The notes: generated by a model not told the origin, from the letters alone. A stretch of 35,948 bases of DNA from Pseudomonadota bacterium (GCA_018241895.1 JAFECX010000054.1:1-35948), one strand, 5' to 3'; counted from the first letter of the stretch, positions 11,861 through 20,260 are shown. Numbers and translations: made by a program.

Positions 11861-13336
11861 ATGGGACTGCTGAGCCTCGCCATCTGGTTGCCGATCGCCT
11901 TCGGCACGCTGTTGCTGTTCGTCGGCCGCGACGACCGCATCGACCTCGTGCGCTGGCTCTCGCTCGTCGGCTCGCTGGTCTCGTTCGCGGTCACGATCCC
12001 GCTCGTCACCGGCTTCGACGGCGGCACCGCCGCGATGCAGTTCGTCGAGAACACGCCCTGGGTCGACCGCTTCAACCTCAAATACCACCTCGGCATCGAC
12101 GGCCTGTCGCTGTGGTTCGTGCCGCTCACCGCCTTCATCACGGTGATCGTCGTCATCGCCGGTTGGGACGTGATGCGCGACCGCGTGGCGCAGTACTACA
12201 GCGCGTTCCTCATCCTCTCGGGGTTGATGATCGGCGTCTTCGCCGCGCTCGACGGCATGCTGTTCTACGTGTTCTTCGAGTCCACGCTGATCCCGATGTA
12301 CCTGATCATCGGCGTCTGGGGCGGACCGCGGCGCGTCTACGCGGCGTTCAAGTTCTTCCTCTACACGCTGCTCGGCTCGCTGCTGATGCTGGTGGCGGTG
12401 GTGTACCTGTACTTCAAGAGCGGCGGCAGCTTCGACGTCGCGACCTGGCACAGGCTGCCGCTGCCGATGAACGCGCAGGCGCTGCTGTTCTTCGCCTTCT
12501 TTGCCGCCTTCGCGGTCAAGGTGCCGATGTGGCCGGTGCACACCTGGCTGCCCGATGCGCACGTCGAGGCGCCCACCGGCGGCTCGGTGGTGCTGGCGGC
12601 GATCATGCTCAAGCTCGGCGCCTACGGCTTCGTGCGCTACTCGATGCCGATCGCCCCCGACGCCAGCCACGCATACGCGTGGCTGCTGGTGGCCTTCAGC
12701 CTCGTCGCTATCACCTACATCGGCCTCGTCGCGCTGGTGCAAAAGGACATGAAGAAGCTCGTCGCCTACAGCTCGGTGGCGCACATGGGCTTCGTGACGC
12801 TGGGCTTCTTCGGCTTCACGGCGCTGGGCGTGGCCGGCGGCGTCGTGCAGATGGTCAGCCACGGCTTCGTCTCGGGCGCGATGTTCCTGTGCATCGGCGT
12901 CATCTACGACCGCGTGCACAGCCGCGAGATCGCGGCCTACGGCGGCGTCGTCAACCTGATGCCGCGCTTCGGCGGCTTCGTCGTGCTGTTCGCGATGGCC
13001 AACTGCGGCCTGCCCGGCACGTCGGGCTTCGTCGGCGAGTGGATGGTCATCCTGGCCACCGTGAAGGTCAACTTCTGGCTCGGCCTGCTGGCGGCCACGG
13101 CGCTGATCTCGGGCGCCGCCTACACGCTGTGGATGATCAAGCGCGTGTACTTCGGCGCGCCCGGCAACGACAAGGTGCGGGCGATGACCGACATCGGCAG
13201 CCGCGAGTTCCTGATGCTCGCGCTGCTGGCCGTCGGGGTGTTGTGGATCGGCCTGTATCCCAAACCCCTCACCGATCCGATGGGCGCCTCGGTGGCCGAA
13301 CTGCTGCGCCACGTCGCCGTCTCCAAACTCCCGTGA
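11861..13336 (+). CDS. nuoM: NADH-quinone oxidoreductase subunit M
   Basis: Middle antiporter-like proton-channel subunit (491 aa, 14 helices). The expected charged residues are present: the Glu in FFESTLIPMYLIIG (TM5), the Lys in VKVPMWPVHTWLPDAHVEAP (TM7), the Lys in AIMLKLGAYGF (TM8) and the Glu in GFVGEWMVIL (TM12, where NuoM uses Glu rather than Lys). It lies 30 bases after nuoL, with a purine-rich AAGAGAA stretch before the ATG. Confidence 0.97.
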   Translation: MGLLSLAIWLPIAFGTLLLFVGRDDRIDLVRWLSLVGSLVSFAVTIPLVTGFDGGTAAMQFVENTPWVDRFNLKYHLGIDGLSLWFVPLTAFITVIVVIAGWDVMRDRVAQYYSAFLILSGLMIGVFAALDGMLFYVFFESTLIPMYLIIGVWGGPRRVYAAFKFFLYTLLGSLLMLVAVVYLYFKSGGSFDVATWHRLPLPMNAQALLFFAFFAAFAVKVPMWPVHTWLPDAHVEAPTGGSVVLAAIMLKLGAYGFVRYSMPIAPDASHAYAWLLVAFSLVAITYIGLVALVQKDMKKLVAYSSVAHMGFVTLGFFGFTALGVAGGVVQMVSHGFVSGAMFLCIGVIYDRVHSREIAAYGGVVNLMPRFGGFVVLFAMANCGLPGTSGFVGEWMVILATVKVNFWLGLLAATALISGAAYTLWMIKRVYFGAPGNDKVRAMTDIGSREFLMLALLAVGVLWIGLYPKPLTDPMGASVAELLRHVAVSKLP

Positions 13337-13352
13337 CGGGCCGCGCGTACCC

Positions 13353-14834
13353 ATGACCGAAATGAACTGGCCCGCCATGCTTCCCGAGATGGGGTTGCTC
13401 GCCGCGACCTGCGTCGTGCTGCTGCTCGACCTGTACGCCAGCGGCCGCGAGCGCCGCCTGACCTACTGGCTGACGCAGGCGACGATGGCCGTCTTCGCGT
13501 GGCTGCACCTGCAGGGCCTGCTCGACGGCGCCACCGTGTACGCGATGCAGGGCATGGCGGTGGTCGATCCGATGGGCCACCTGCTCGCCTTCTTCGCCGC
13601 GCTGGCGCTGATCGTGACGCTGGCCTACGCGCGTCCGACGCTGGCCACGCGCGACATGGACAAGGGCGAGTTCTACACGCTCACGCTGTTCGTGCTGCTG
13701 GGCATCGCGGTGATGTGCTCGGCGAACCACTTCATCGTCGTCTACCTCGGGCTCGAGCTGATGAGCCTGTCGCTGTACGCGCTCACGGCGCTGCGCCGCG
13801 ACCACCGCGTGGCCAGCGAGGCGGCGATGAAGTACTACGTGCTCGGCGCGCTCGCCAGCGGCTTCCTGCTGTACGGCCTGTCGATGATGTACGGCGCCAC
13901 CGGCACGCTCGAGATCCCGAAGGTCTTCGAGCGCATCGCCGCCGGGCGCATCAACGACGAGGTGCTGGTGTTCGGCCTCGTGTTCGTCGTTGCCGGCCTG
14001 GGCTTCAAGCTCGGTGCGGTGCCGTTCCACATGTGGCTGCCCGATGTCTACGAGGGCGCACCGACCTCGGTCACGCTGCTGATCGGCGGCGCACCCGAGT
14101 TCGCCGCCTTCGCGATCACGATCCGCTTGCTGGTCGAGGGCATGCTCGGGCTGGCGCCGGACTGGCAGCAGATGTTCGTCGTCATGGCCGTCGGCTCGCT
14201 GGTGATCGGCAACGTCGCCGCGATCGCGCAGACCAACCTCAAGCGCATGCTCGCCTACTCGACGATCGCGCAGATCGGCTTCGTCGTGCTCGGCCTCGCC
14301 GCCGGCGTCGTGAGCGGCAACACGCTGTCGGCGGGCAATGCCTACAGCTCGGCCATGTTCTACCTCGTGGCCTACGTGCTGACGACGCTGGGCACCTTCG
14401 GCCTCATCATGTACCTCTCGAACCACGGCTTCGAGAGCGAGCAGATCGCCGATTTCGCCGGCCTCGCGCGGCGCCACCCGTGGGTCGCCGGGGTGATGAC
14501 GATCTTCATGTTCTCGCTCATGGGCATGCCGCCGTTCATCGGCTTCTTCGCCAAGCTGGCGGTGATCCAGGCGCTGGTGACGACCAACCTGCCGGGTTAC
14601 ATCACGCTCGCGGTGGTCGCGGTGCTGCTGTCGCTGGTCGGCGTCTTCTACTACCTGCGCGTCGTCAAGGTGATGTGGATCGATCCGCCGGCGCGCGGCA
14701 GCGTCGTCGAGCGCTCCTTCGGCGTGTCGACGCTGCTGGCCGCCAACGGCGCCGCGGTGTTGCTGTTCGGCATGTTCTCGGGTGGTCTGCTGGCGATCTG
14801 CCGCGACGCGATCGTGCGTGCGCTGACCACCTGA
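13353..14834 (+). CDS. nuoN: NADH-quinone oxidoreductase subunit N
   Basis: Antiporter-like proton-channel subunit (493 aa) nearest the NuoH/J/K/A part of the membrane arm and last gene of the nuo operon. E135 (LGLELMSL, TM5), K219 (GFKLGAVPFHMWLPD, TM7) and K401 (GFFAKLAVI, TM12) match the canonical channel residues. In TM8 the position usually occupied by lysine (xAPKxAAF; K247 of E. coli NuoN) is glutamate E249 (GGAPEFAAF). The gene is otherwise intact, so this is a substitution in a complete subunit and not decay. Confidence 0.96.
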   Translation: MTEMNWPAMLPEMGLLAATCVVLLLDLYASGRERRLTYWLTQATMAVFAWLHLQGLLDGATVYAMQGMAVVDPMGHLLAFFAALALIVTLAYARPTLATRDMDKGEFYTLTLFVLLGIAVMCSANHFIVVYLGLELMSLSLYALTALRRDHRVASEAAMKYYVLGALASGFLLYGLSMMYGATGTLEIPKVFERIAAGRINDEVLVFGLVFVVAGLGFKLGAVPFHMWLPDVYEGAPTSVTLLIGGAPEFAAFAITIRLLVEGMLGLAPDWQQMFVVMAVGSLVIGNVAAIAQTNLKRMLAYSTIAQIGFVVLGLAAGVVSGNTLSAGNAYSSAMFYLVAYVLTTLGTFGLIMYLSNHGFESEQIADFAGLARRHPWVAGVMTIFMFSLMGMPPFIGFFAKLAVIQALVTTNLPGYITLAVVAVLLSLVGVFYYLRVVKVMWIDPPARGSVVERSFGVSTLLAANGAAVLLFGMFSGGLLAICRDAIVRALTT

Positions 14835-14837
14835 GCC

Positions 14838-15482
14838 TTGCACGACGGACGCGGCATAGACGACGGCGCTGCGCAGGCGGGCGGCGAAGCGTCGGCAGAC
14901 GCCCATCTGCGCGAGCAGCGCCTGGGCGGCGAAACGCTGTACGCCGGCGGCTTCGTCGAATTGCACCGCGACCTCGTGCGTCTGCCCGACGGGCAGCAGG
15001 CGACGCGCGAGTACATCGTGCACCCCGGTGCGGTGGCCGTGGTGCCGTTGCTCGACGACGGGCGCATCGTGCTCGTGCGCCAGTATCGCTACCCGGTGGC
15101 CAAGGTGCTGGTCGAGTTTCCGGCCGGCAAGCGCGATGCGCACGAATCGACGCTGCAGTGTGCAATGCGCGAGCTGCGCGAGGAGACCGGCTACACCGCA
15201 CTCGAATGGGCCTGGGGCGGCGCGATCCACAACGCCGCCGCCTACTCGAGCGAGAGCATCTGGATCTGGTTCGCACGCGGCCTGCGCGCCGGTGCGGCCG
15301 AGCCCGAGCAAGGCGAGTTCGTCGAGACCGTCACGCTGAGCGCCGCCGAACTCGAGGCGTTCGAGCTGCGCGGCGATCTGCCGGACGTGAAGACGCAGAT
15401 CGGTCTGCACTGGCTGCAGAGCTGGCGTGCCGGACGCCGAGCGCTGACCTGGCTCGCCGCCGAGGATGCGGCCGGGCTATGA
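14838..15482 (+). CDS. NUDIX hydrolase, ADP-ribose pyrophosphatase-like
   Basis: Probable nucleoside-diphosphate-sugar hydrolase, most like ADP-ribose pyrophosphatases (ADP-ribose to AMP and ribose-5-phosphate), cytosolic. A complete Nudix box G-x5-E-x7-REL-x-EE-x-GY runs from G97 to Y119 and holds the metal-binding glutamates. About 80% of the 214 aa matches the family layout, including the REYIVHPGAVAVVPLL strand. No in-frame ATG precedes the domain, so the TTG at 14838, three bases after the nuoN stop, is the most likely start and suggests coupling to nuo. The exact substrate is inferred from family only. Confidence 0.87.
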   Translation: MHDGRGIDDGAAQAGGEASADAHLREQRLGGETLYAGGFVELHRDLVRLPDGQQATREYIVHPGAVAVVPLLDDGRIVLVRQYRYPVAKVLVEFPAGKRDAHESTLQCAMRELREETGYTALEWAWGGAIHNAAAYSSESIWIWFARGLRAGAAEPEQGEFVETVTLSAAELEAFELRGDLPDVKTQIGLHWLQSWRAGRRALTWLAAEDAAGL

Positions 15483-15492
15483 TGGATGCGTC

Positions 15493-15933
15493 ATGAAGGT
15501 GCTCGACCTGCGCTGCGCGCACGGCCATCGCTTCGAGGGCTGGTTCGCCTGCGACGAGGACTTCATGGAGCAGAACGGCCGCGCGCTCGTCGCCTGCCCG
15601 ATGTGCGCCGACACCACGGTCGCGCGCATGCCGAGTGCGCCGCGGCTGAACCTGTCGGGTGCGCACGAGGCCGAGCCGGCGCGCACGTCGGTGATGCCGC
15701 AGCCGTCCGACCTGCAGGCGGCCTGGCTGAAGGCGGCGCGCGAGCTGATGAGCCGTACCGAGGATGTCGGTGAGCGTTTCGCCGAAGAGGCACGGCGCAT
15801 CCACTATGGCGAGAGCCAGCAGCGCGGCATCCGCGGCCAGGCGAGCGACGAGCAGCGCGAATCGCTGCGCGAGGAGGGCATCGAGACCTTCGCGCTGCCG
15901 GTGCCGCGCGGTCTCGACGGCCCGCTGCAGTAG
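15493..15933 (+). CDS. DUF1178 family protein
   Basis: Conserved proteobacterial protein of unknown function, 146 aa. The N-terminus has a zinc-ribbon-like arrangement, C8-x3-H12 and C35-x2-C38 (ACPMC), with the typical WFxCDEDFxEQ segment between. The middle part (residues 70-105) is helical and charged, and the C-terminus ends in the family motif EEGIETFALPVP. It follows the NUDIX gene by ten bases. The ATG at 15493 (MKVLDLRCAHGHRFEGW) was chosen over an in-frame ATG at 15466, which would overlap the NUDIX gene. Confidence 0.88.
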   Translation: MKVLDLRCAHGHRFEGWFACDEDFMEQNGRALVACPMCADTTVARMPSAPRLNLSGAHEAEPARTSVMPQPSDLQAAWLKAARELMSRTEDVGERFAEEARRIHYGESQQRGIRGQASDEQRESLREEGIETFALPVPRGLDGPLQ

Positions 15934-15954
15934 CACGCTGCGGTACTCACGCCT

Positions 15955-17355
15955 TCACAGCACGCGCCCCGGGTTGAGCAAGCCGCGGGGGTCGAGGGCG
16001 GCCTTGACGGCACGCATCATCGACAGCGCCACCGGCGACTTGCGCGCCGCGAGCTCGTCGCGCTTGAGCGTGCCGATGCCGTGCTCGGCCGAGTACGAGC
16101 CGCCGTAGGGCACGAGCGCGTCGAAGACGAGCGTGTTCACGGCGTGCTCCTGCTCGACGAGGAAGCGCTTGGCATCGCTGCCCGCGGGCGCCTGCACGTT
16201 GTAGTGCAGGTTGCCGTCGCCCAGGTGCCCGAAGTTGACGAGTTGCACGCCTGGCCAGCGCGTCTGCAGCGCGGCGTCGGTGCGGCGCACGTACTCGGGG
16301 ATCGCCGACACCGGCAGCGAGATGTCGTGCTTGATGTTGAGCCCCTCTTCGGCCTGCGCGAGCGGGATCGATTCGCGCAGCTGCCACAAGGCGCGTGACT
16401 GCGCCAGACTCTCGGCCACCGCCGCATCGGCGACGATGCCGGCGTCGAGCGCACGCGCGAGCAGCGCCTCGAAGCGCTCGCGGGCCTGCTGTTCGCCCTC
16501 GAGATCGCTCGCCTCGAGCAGCACGGTCCACGGCGCACCGGGCAGCGGGCGCGGCAGCTGGGGGAAGTGACGCGCCACGAGGTCGAGCGCGAAGCGGCCC
16601 ATGACCTCGAAGCCGGTGAGCCCTGCGCCCAGGCGCGCGCGCGCGAGATCGAGCAGCTTCACGCAGGCTTCGAGCGAGGAGCAGGCCGCCAGCGCCGTCA
16701 TCACCGCGGCCGGCTGCGGCGCCAGCTTCAGCGTCGCGGCGCTGATCACGCCCAGCGTCCCTTCGCTGCCGATGAAGAGGTCACGCAGGTCGTAGCCCGT
16801 GTTGTCCTTGCGCAGCCCGCTCAGCCCGTCCCAGACCTCACCCGCGGCGGTGACGACTTCGAGGCCCAGGCACAGCTCGCGCGCGTTGCCCCAGCGCAGG
16901 ACCTGCGTGCCGCCGGCGTTGGTGGCCAGGTTGCCGCCGACCGTGCAACTGCCTTCGGAGGCCAGCGACAGCGGCAGCAGCAAGCCGGCGTCGGCGGCCG
17001 CCTGCTGCGCCGCCTGCAGCACGCAGCCGGCCTCCACCGTGAGCGTGAGGTTCGCGCGATCGAGCGCGCGCACGCGCTGCATGCGCCCGAGCGACAGCAG
17101 CACCTGCCGGCCGCTCGCATCGGGCACCCCGCCGCCCACGAGCCCGGTGTTGCCGCCCTGCGGCACGATGCTCGTGCCTGCGGCGCCGCACAGCCGCACG
17201 ACCGCGGCCACCTCGGCCGTGCTGCCCGGTCGCACGACGGCCAGCGCCTTGCCGTGCCAACGCCGACGCCAGTCGAGCTCCCACGCCGACAGATCGCCGT
17301 CGGTCAGCACGTGGGTCGCGCCGACGATCGTGCGCAGGTCCTCGACGAGCTTCAT
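15955..17355 (-). CDS. FAD-binding 2-hydroxyacid dehydrogenase (GlcD/D-2-hydroxyglutarate dehydrogenase-like)
   Basis: Flavoprotein oxidising a D-2-hydroxyacid such as D-lactate, glycolate or D-2-hydroxyglutarate; the substrate cannot be told from sequence. The 466 aa comprise an N-terminal PCMH-type FAD domain (VRPGSTAEVA 41-50, PQGGNTGLVGGGVPD 65-79, GGNLATNAGG 140-149, FIGSEGTLGV 194-203) and the C-terminal FAD-oxidase cap. The putative metal/substrate motifs are HLGDGNLHYN (377-386) and EHGIGTLKRDEL (424-435). The start at 17355 overlaps the stop of the DUF2069 gene by four bases, so the two are probably co-translated. It converges on the DUF1178 gene with 21 bases between. Confidence 0.9.
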   Translation of the reverse strand: MKLVEDLRTIVGATHVLTDGDLSAWELDWRRRWHGKALAVVRPGSTAEVAAVVRLCGAAGTSIVPQGGNTGLVGGGVPDASGRQVLLSLGRMQRVRALDRANLTLTVEAGCVLQAAQQAAADAGLLLPLSLASEGSCTVGGNLATNAGGTQVLRWGNARELCLGLEVVTAAGEVWDGLSGLRKDNTGYDLRDLFIGSEGTLGVISAATLKLAPQPAAVMTALAACSSLEACVKLLDLARARLGAGLTGFEVMGRFALDLVARHFPQLPRPLPGAPWTVLLEASDLEGEQQARERFEALLARALDAGIVADAAVAESLAQSRALWQLRESIPLAQAEEGLNIKHDISLPVSAIPEYVRRTDAALQTRWPGVQLVNFGHLGDGNLHYNVQAPAGSDAKRFLVEQEHAVNTLVFDALVPYGGSYSAEHGIGTLKRDELAARKSPVALSMMRAVKAALDPRGLLNPGRVL

Positions 17356-17876
17356 GTCGGGCCGGCGTCGCAGTGTGCGCCGGTGTCGGCGCAGGTCGGA
17401 GTGTCGGCAGGCGGCGTGACGGCAGGCGTGACGGCGCTGCCGGCGCTGCCGGTGCTGCCGGTGCTGCCGCGCAGACGGCGCCGGATGTAGGCGGCCGCCG
17501 CTGCGAAGAGGGTGATTCCCAGGGCGACCTCGACCATCGCCAGCGCCGCGGCGATGCCGTGCTCGCTGCCCGCGCGCACCAGGCCCTCGAGCACGTACAG
17601 CCAGATCAGCAGCGCGAGCCAGCGGTAGGTGTACAGGCGATGCCGCAGCACGCCGGGCAGGGCGGCGACGAGCGGCAGCACCTTGATCGCAAGCGTGCCG
17701 CTGCCGGTGGGCGCGAGTTTCAGCTCCCACGCGAGGCCGAGCGCAACCAGCGCGAGCAGCAGCACGGTGACGGCCGCGCGCAGCCGCTGCACTGCAGCGC
17801 CGGCTCCAGCCACGGCGGCTGCGCCGCGTGCGCGGGCGGCCGGCTGCGCAGCGCCTGCGACGGCGTCCAGGTCCAT
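17352..17876 (-). CDS. DUF2069 membrane protein
   Basis: Small inner-membrane protein of unknown function, 174 aa, four predicted helices (about 33-52, 62-76, 86-101, 108-130). The core with LYTYRWLALLIWLYVLEGLVR matches DUF2069, often found near yihY in Burkholderiales. The ATG at 17876 sits directly downstream of TATGAT on the minus strand, leaving almost no leader. After the last helix comes a non-conserved Gly-Ser-Thr/Pro tail (138-174), encoded partly by a 9-bp tandem repeat. The N-terminal 30 residues are Ala-rich and may be an extension. Confidence 0.75.
   Translation of the reverse strand: MDLDAVAGAAQPAARARGAAAVAGAGAAVQRLRAAVTVLLLALVALGLAWELKLAPTGSGTLAIKVLPLVAALPGVLRHRLYTYRWLALLIWLYVLEGLVRAGSEHGIAAALAMVEVALGITLFAAAAAYIRRRLRGSTGSTGSAGSAVTPAVTPPADTPTCADTGAHCDAGPT
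17434..17469 (+). repeat. four 9-bp tandem repeats inside the DUF2069 gene
   Basis: Two copies of GCGCTGCCG followed by two of GTGCTGCCG. On the coding (minus) strand they give Gly-Ser-Ala/Thr tripeptides in the hydrophilic tail. A nearly exact 12-bp duplication (GGCGTGACGGCA/GGCGTGACGGCG) lies just before, around 17412-17435. The frame is preserved, so length changes would only shorten or lengthen the tail. Confidence 0.7.
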
Positions 17877-17898
17877 GCTGGCATCATAGCCAGCATGG
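17873..17898. promoter_or_regulatory. perfect inverted repeat spanning two divergent start codons; candidate bidirectional promoter
   Basis: CCATGCTGGC (17873-17882) and GCCAGCATGG (17889-17898) are perfect inverted copies separated by ATCATA. The left arm contains the DUF2069 start codon and the right arm the yihY start codon. On the minus strand the spacer reads TATGAT, one mismatch from the -10 consensus, ending six bases before the DUF2069 ATG. On the plus strand CATCAT (four of six) ends seven bases before the yihY ATG. Neither side has a clear -35. This geometry would give leaderless transcripts in both directions. Confidence 0.5.
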
Positions 17899-19139
17899 AC
17901 CCGACCGAGGTGCACCGCCCGGCGCTCGGCACGCGCGCCGCGCAGTGGTTGGACACCCTGCGCGGCTGGCCCTGGGCCGATACGCTGGCGACGCTGCGCG
18001 AGCGCTTCCGTGCCGACCAGCTCGGACTCACGGCCAGCAGCCTGACCTTCACGACGCTGATGGCGCTGGTGCCGCTGCTCACGGTGATGCTGGCGTTGTT
18101 CGCGGCGTTCCCGATGTTCGCCACCTTCCAGGAGGCGCTGGAGAAGTATTTCCTGCATGCGCTGGTGCCCGATACGATCGCCAGACCGGTGCTGCGCGCA
18201 CTCACGCAATTCGCCGGCAAGGCGCGCGCCATCGGCACGGTCGGTCTGCTGGTGCTCGTGACGACGGCGCTGTCGCTGGTGCTGACGATCGACCGCACGC
18301 TCAACCACATCTGGCGCGTGCGCAAGCCGCGCCCGCTGGCGCAGCGCGTGCTGATCTACTGGGCCGGGATGACGCTGGGGCCGCTCGCGCTGGGCGTGAG
18401 CCTTTCGGTCACCTCGTATGCGATCTCGGCTTCGGGCGGCGTCGTCTCCGCGCTCCCGGGTGGCGTCGGCGCGCTGTTCGCGGTGGCGCAGTTCGCCCTG
18501 CTCGCCGCGGCCATGGCGGGCCTGTTCCATTTCGTGCCCAACGCACCGGTGCGCTGGCGCCACGCCTGGGCGGGCGGCGTGTTCGTCGCCGTGGCGTTCG
18601 AGATCGCAAAGGACGCGCTCGGCTGGTATCTGCGCGAGATCCCGACCTACTCGGTCATCTACGGCGCCTTCGCGACCGTGCCGGTCCTGCTGTTGTGGGT
18701 CTATCTCGGCTGGGTCATCGTGCTGCTGGGCGCCGTCATCGCCGCCTATGCCCCCAGCCTGGCGATGAAGGTGGCGCGCCGGCCCGACACACCCGGCGCG
18801 CGCTTCGAGCTTGCTCTCGACGTGCTGGGCGAACTGGCGCGAGGCCGCGCGGACGGCATCGGGGGGCTCACGCTGAGCGCATTGTCCGCACGCCTGCGCA
18901 CCGATCCGCTGCGCATCGACGGCGTGCTCGAGCGGCTGGCCGCGATCGACTGGGTGGCGCGGCTGGACGAGGACGACGAACCCCGCTTCGCGCTGTTGTG
19001 TGATCCCGGGCACACGCCGGCACGTGCGCTCGTCGACGCGCTGCTGCTCGCGCCTGCGGCCCCCGGCACGCCGGCAGCGCGCTTTCGCGAGCGCACCGCT
19101 CTGGGCGAGCCGACGCTGGGCGAGCTGCTCGCGAACTGA
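17895..19139 (+). CDS. yihY: YihY family inner-membrane protein
   Basis: Integral membrane protein of the YihY/BrkB family (414 aa), function not firmly known; older literature called it ribonuclease BN in error. Six hydrophobic helices lie between about residues 45 and 290. Family motifs are LTFTTLMALVPLLTVMLALF after a short cytoplasmic N-terminus, TIDRTLNHIWRV, PTYSVIYGAFATVPVLLLWVYLGW and LGAVIAAY. A cytoplasmic winged-helix-like C-terminal extension (from about residue 300) is common in the betaproteobacterial form. The ATG at 17895 gives MDPTEVHRPALG. Confidence 0.88.
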   Translation: MDPTEVHRPALGTRAAQWLDTLRGWPWADTLATLRERFRADQLGLTASSLTFTTLMALVPLLTVMLALFAAFPMFATFQEALEKYFLHALVPDTIARPVLRALTQFAGKARAIGTVGLLVLVTTALSLVLTIDRTLNHIWRVRKPRPLAQRVLIYWAGMTLGPLALGVSLSVTSYAISASGGVVSALPGGVGALFAVAQFALLAAAMAGLFHFVPNAPVRWRHAWAGGVFVAVAFEIAKDALGWYLREIPTYSVIYGAFATVPVLLLWVYLGWVIVLLGAVIAAYAPSLAMKVARRPDTPGARFELALDVLGELARGRADGIGGLTLSALSARLRTDPLRIDGVLERLAAIDWVARLDEDDEPRFALLCDPGHTPARALVDALLLAPAAPGTPAARFRERTALGEPTLGELLAN

Positions 19140-19191
19140 CGACGAGCGGCGCGCTGCAGCGCGGTCGTCGTTCGGCGGCGCTGCTGCCGCC
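19140..19191. terminator. hairpins between convergent yihY and usp genes
   Basis: CGACGA (19140-19145) pairs with TCGTCG (19165-19170) around the self-complementary GCGCTGCAGCGC core, giving a long stem directly after the yihY stop. A second stem GGCGGC/GCCGCC follows. There is no long T-run, so this is a candidate bidirectional or Rho-assisted terminator only. Confidence 0.4.
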
Positions 19192-19231
19192 ATTCAGCGG
19201 CGGCGACGCGGCCGCGCGCCCACCTGCGCTC

Positions 19232-20038
19232 CTAGGGCGCGCGCATCAGCACCGGCACACCGGCCCTGCGCAGGCAGCCTGACGTCACGCTGCCGAGGAA
19301 CGCGGACTCGAGCGCGCGTCGCCCGTGCGTCATCATCGCCAGCACGGCGTCCCGGCGCCCGACCGTGAACGCGGAGATCGCGTCGGCCGGCTCACCGTGC
19401 AGGACCTCCCAGTTCACGCGCGCGCCGTGCTGGGCCGCGATCTTGTCGGCCATCGAGCGCACATACGAGGACTCGAGCACGTCACTGGTCGCGACGCCGG
19501 CGTCGGCCCGGGCCCTGGGGTCGATGACCGAAACGACCAGCACCTCGGCGCCGATCCACTTCGCCAGTGCCGCCGCGTCGGGGATCATCGCCTCGGACAG
19601 ATCGCTGCCGTCCAGCGGCAGCACGACGCTGCGCACCTTGACCGGGGTGTCGTCGGGCATGCGGCCGGTGGGCCGGTAGACGAGCACGGGTGCACCCCCG
19701 CCGCGCACCAGGCTCATGGCGACGCTGCCGAGCATGGCTTCCATGAGGCCCGAGCGCCCGTTCGAAGTCATCGCGATCAGGGTGCGCGGCACGCGGCGTG
19801 CCTCCTCGAGGATGGCATCGGCGATGTGACCGGCGGCGACCGCGCAATGGCCGCTCGCCCCGTGCGCGGCGGCCAGATGCTCGGCGTAGCGCGTCGCCTC
19901 GTCGCGTTCGGACTCCTTGTCGACCACCCGCAGCAGCGCAAGCGCCGTGCCGTGCACGGCGGCCAGCCCCTCGGCGTAGGGAATCACCTCCTCGGAGAAG
20001 TTCGAGCCATCGAGCGGAACCAGGATTCGGTCGTACAT
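19232..20038 (-). CDS. tandem-domain universal stress protein
   Basis: Two UspA domains in one chain (268 aa): about residues 1-122 starting YDRILVPLDGSNFSEE, and 133-268 starting RSVVLPLDGSDLSEA. Each ends with a nucleotide-binding loop of the G-x9-G-S type (NGRSGLMEAMLGS and HGRRALESAFLGS), so ATP binding is plausible. Such proteins act in the cytosol in stress or low-oxygen survival in many proteobacteria. The start at 20038 has AGAGG seven bases upstream; an upstream in-frame ATG at 20080 would add 14 residues outside the domain. No FNR-type box was found upstream. Confidence 0.88.
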   Translation of the reverse strand: MYDRILVPLDGSNFSEEVIPYAEGLAAVHGTALALLRVVDKESERDEATRYAEHLAAAHGASGHCAVAAGHIADAILEEARRVPRTLIAMTSNGRSGLMEAMLGSVAMSLVRGGGAPVLVYRPTGRMPDDTPVKVRSVVLPLDGSDLSEAMIPDAAALAKWIGAEVLVVSVIDPRARADAGVATSDVLESSYVRSMADKIAAQHGARVNWEVLHGEPADAISAFTVGRRDAVLAMMTHGRRALESAFLGSVTSGCLRRAGVPVLMRAP

Positions 20039-20223
20039 GCCACACCTCTGGACGGGGATTTCGCGACGTTCCCGAAGCATAGGGGACTTTGTCCAGCCGC
20101 CGCAACACGATCACGGCTGCCGCTGAGCACGCGCAAGGCGGTGTCATCGGTGGCAGACCCTGCGCGCTGCAGCGCCTTGGGGCCCGTCCGCCGGCCGGCC
20201 CGCACTGCAGGCGTAGCATCTGC

Positions 20224-20242
20224 GCACCGGCAGGCCCGGTGC
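20224..20242 (+). other. 7-bp hairpin in the leader of the isocitrate lyase-family gene
   Basis: GCACCGG and CCGGTGC form a perfect stem around a five-base loop, 18 bases before the ATG at 20261. No T-run follows. The gene has no clear Shine-Dalgarno sequence, so the hairpin could influence initiation, but chance occurrence in GC-rich DNA is possible. The rest of the 222-base divergent region (20039-20260) shows only weak promoter-like motifs. Confidence 0.3.
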
Positions 20243-20260
20243 AGGCCGGCAACTTCACAC

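Noticed and set aside
11249..15410. Very long open frames on the minus strand opposite nuoL, nuoM and nuoN (over 700 codons each)
   Set aside because: They are rich in His, Arg, Asp and Gln without recognisable domains, and are the expected reverse-strand shadow of GC-rich coding sequence; the + strand encodes well-conserved complex I subunits.
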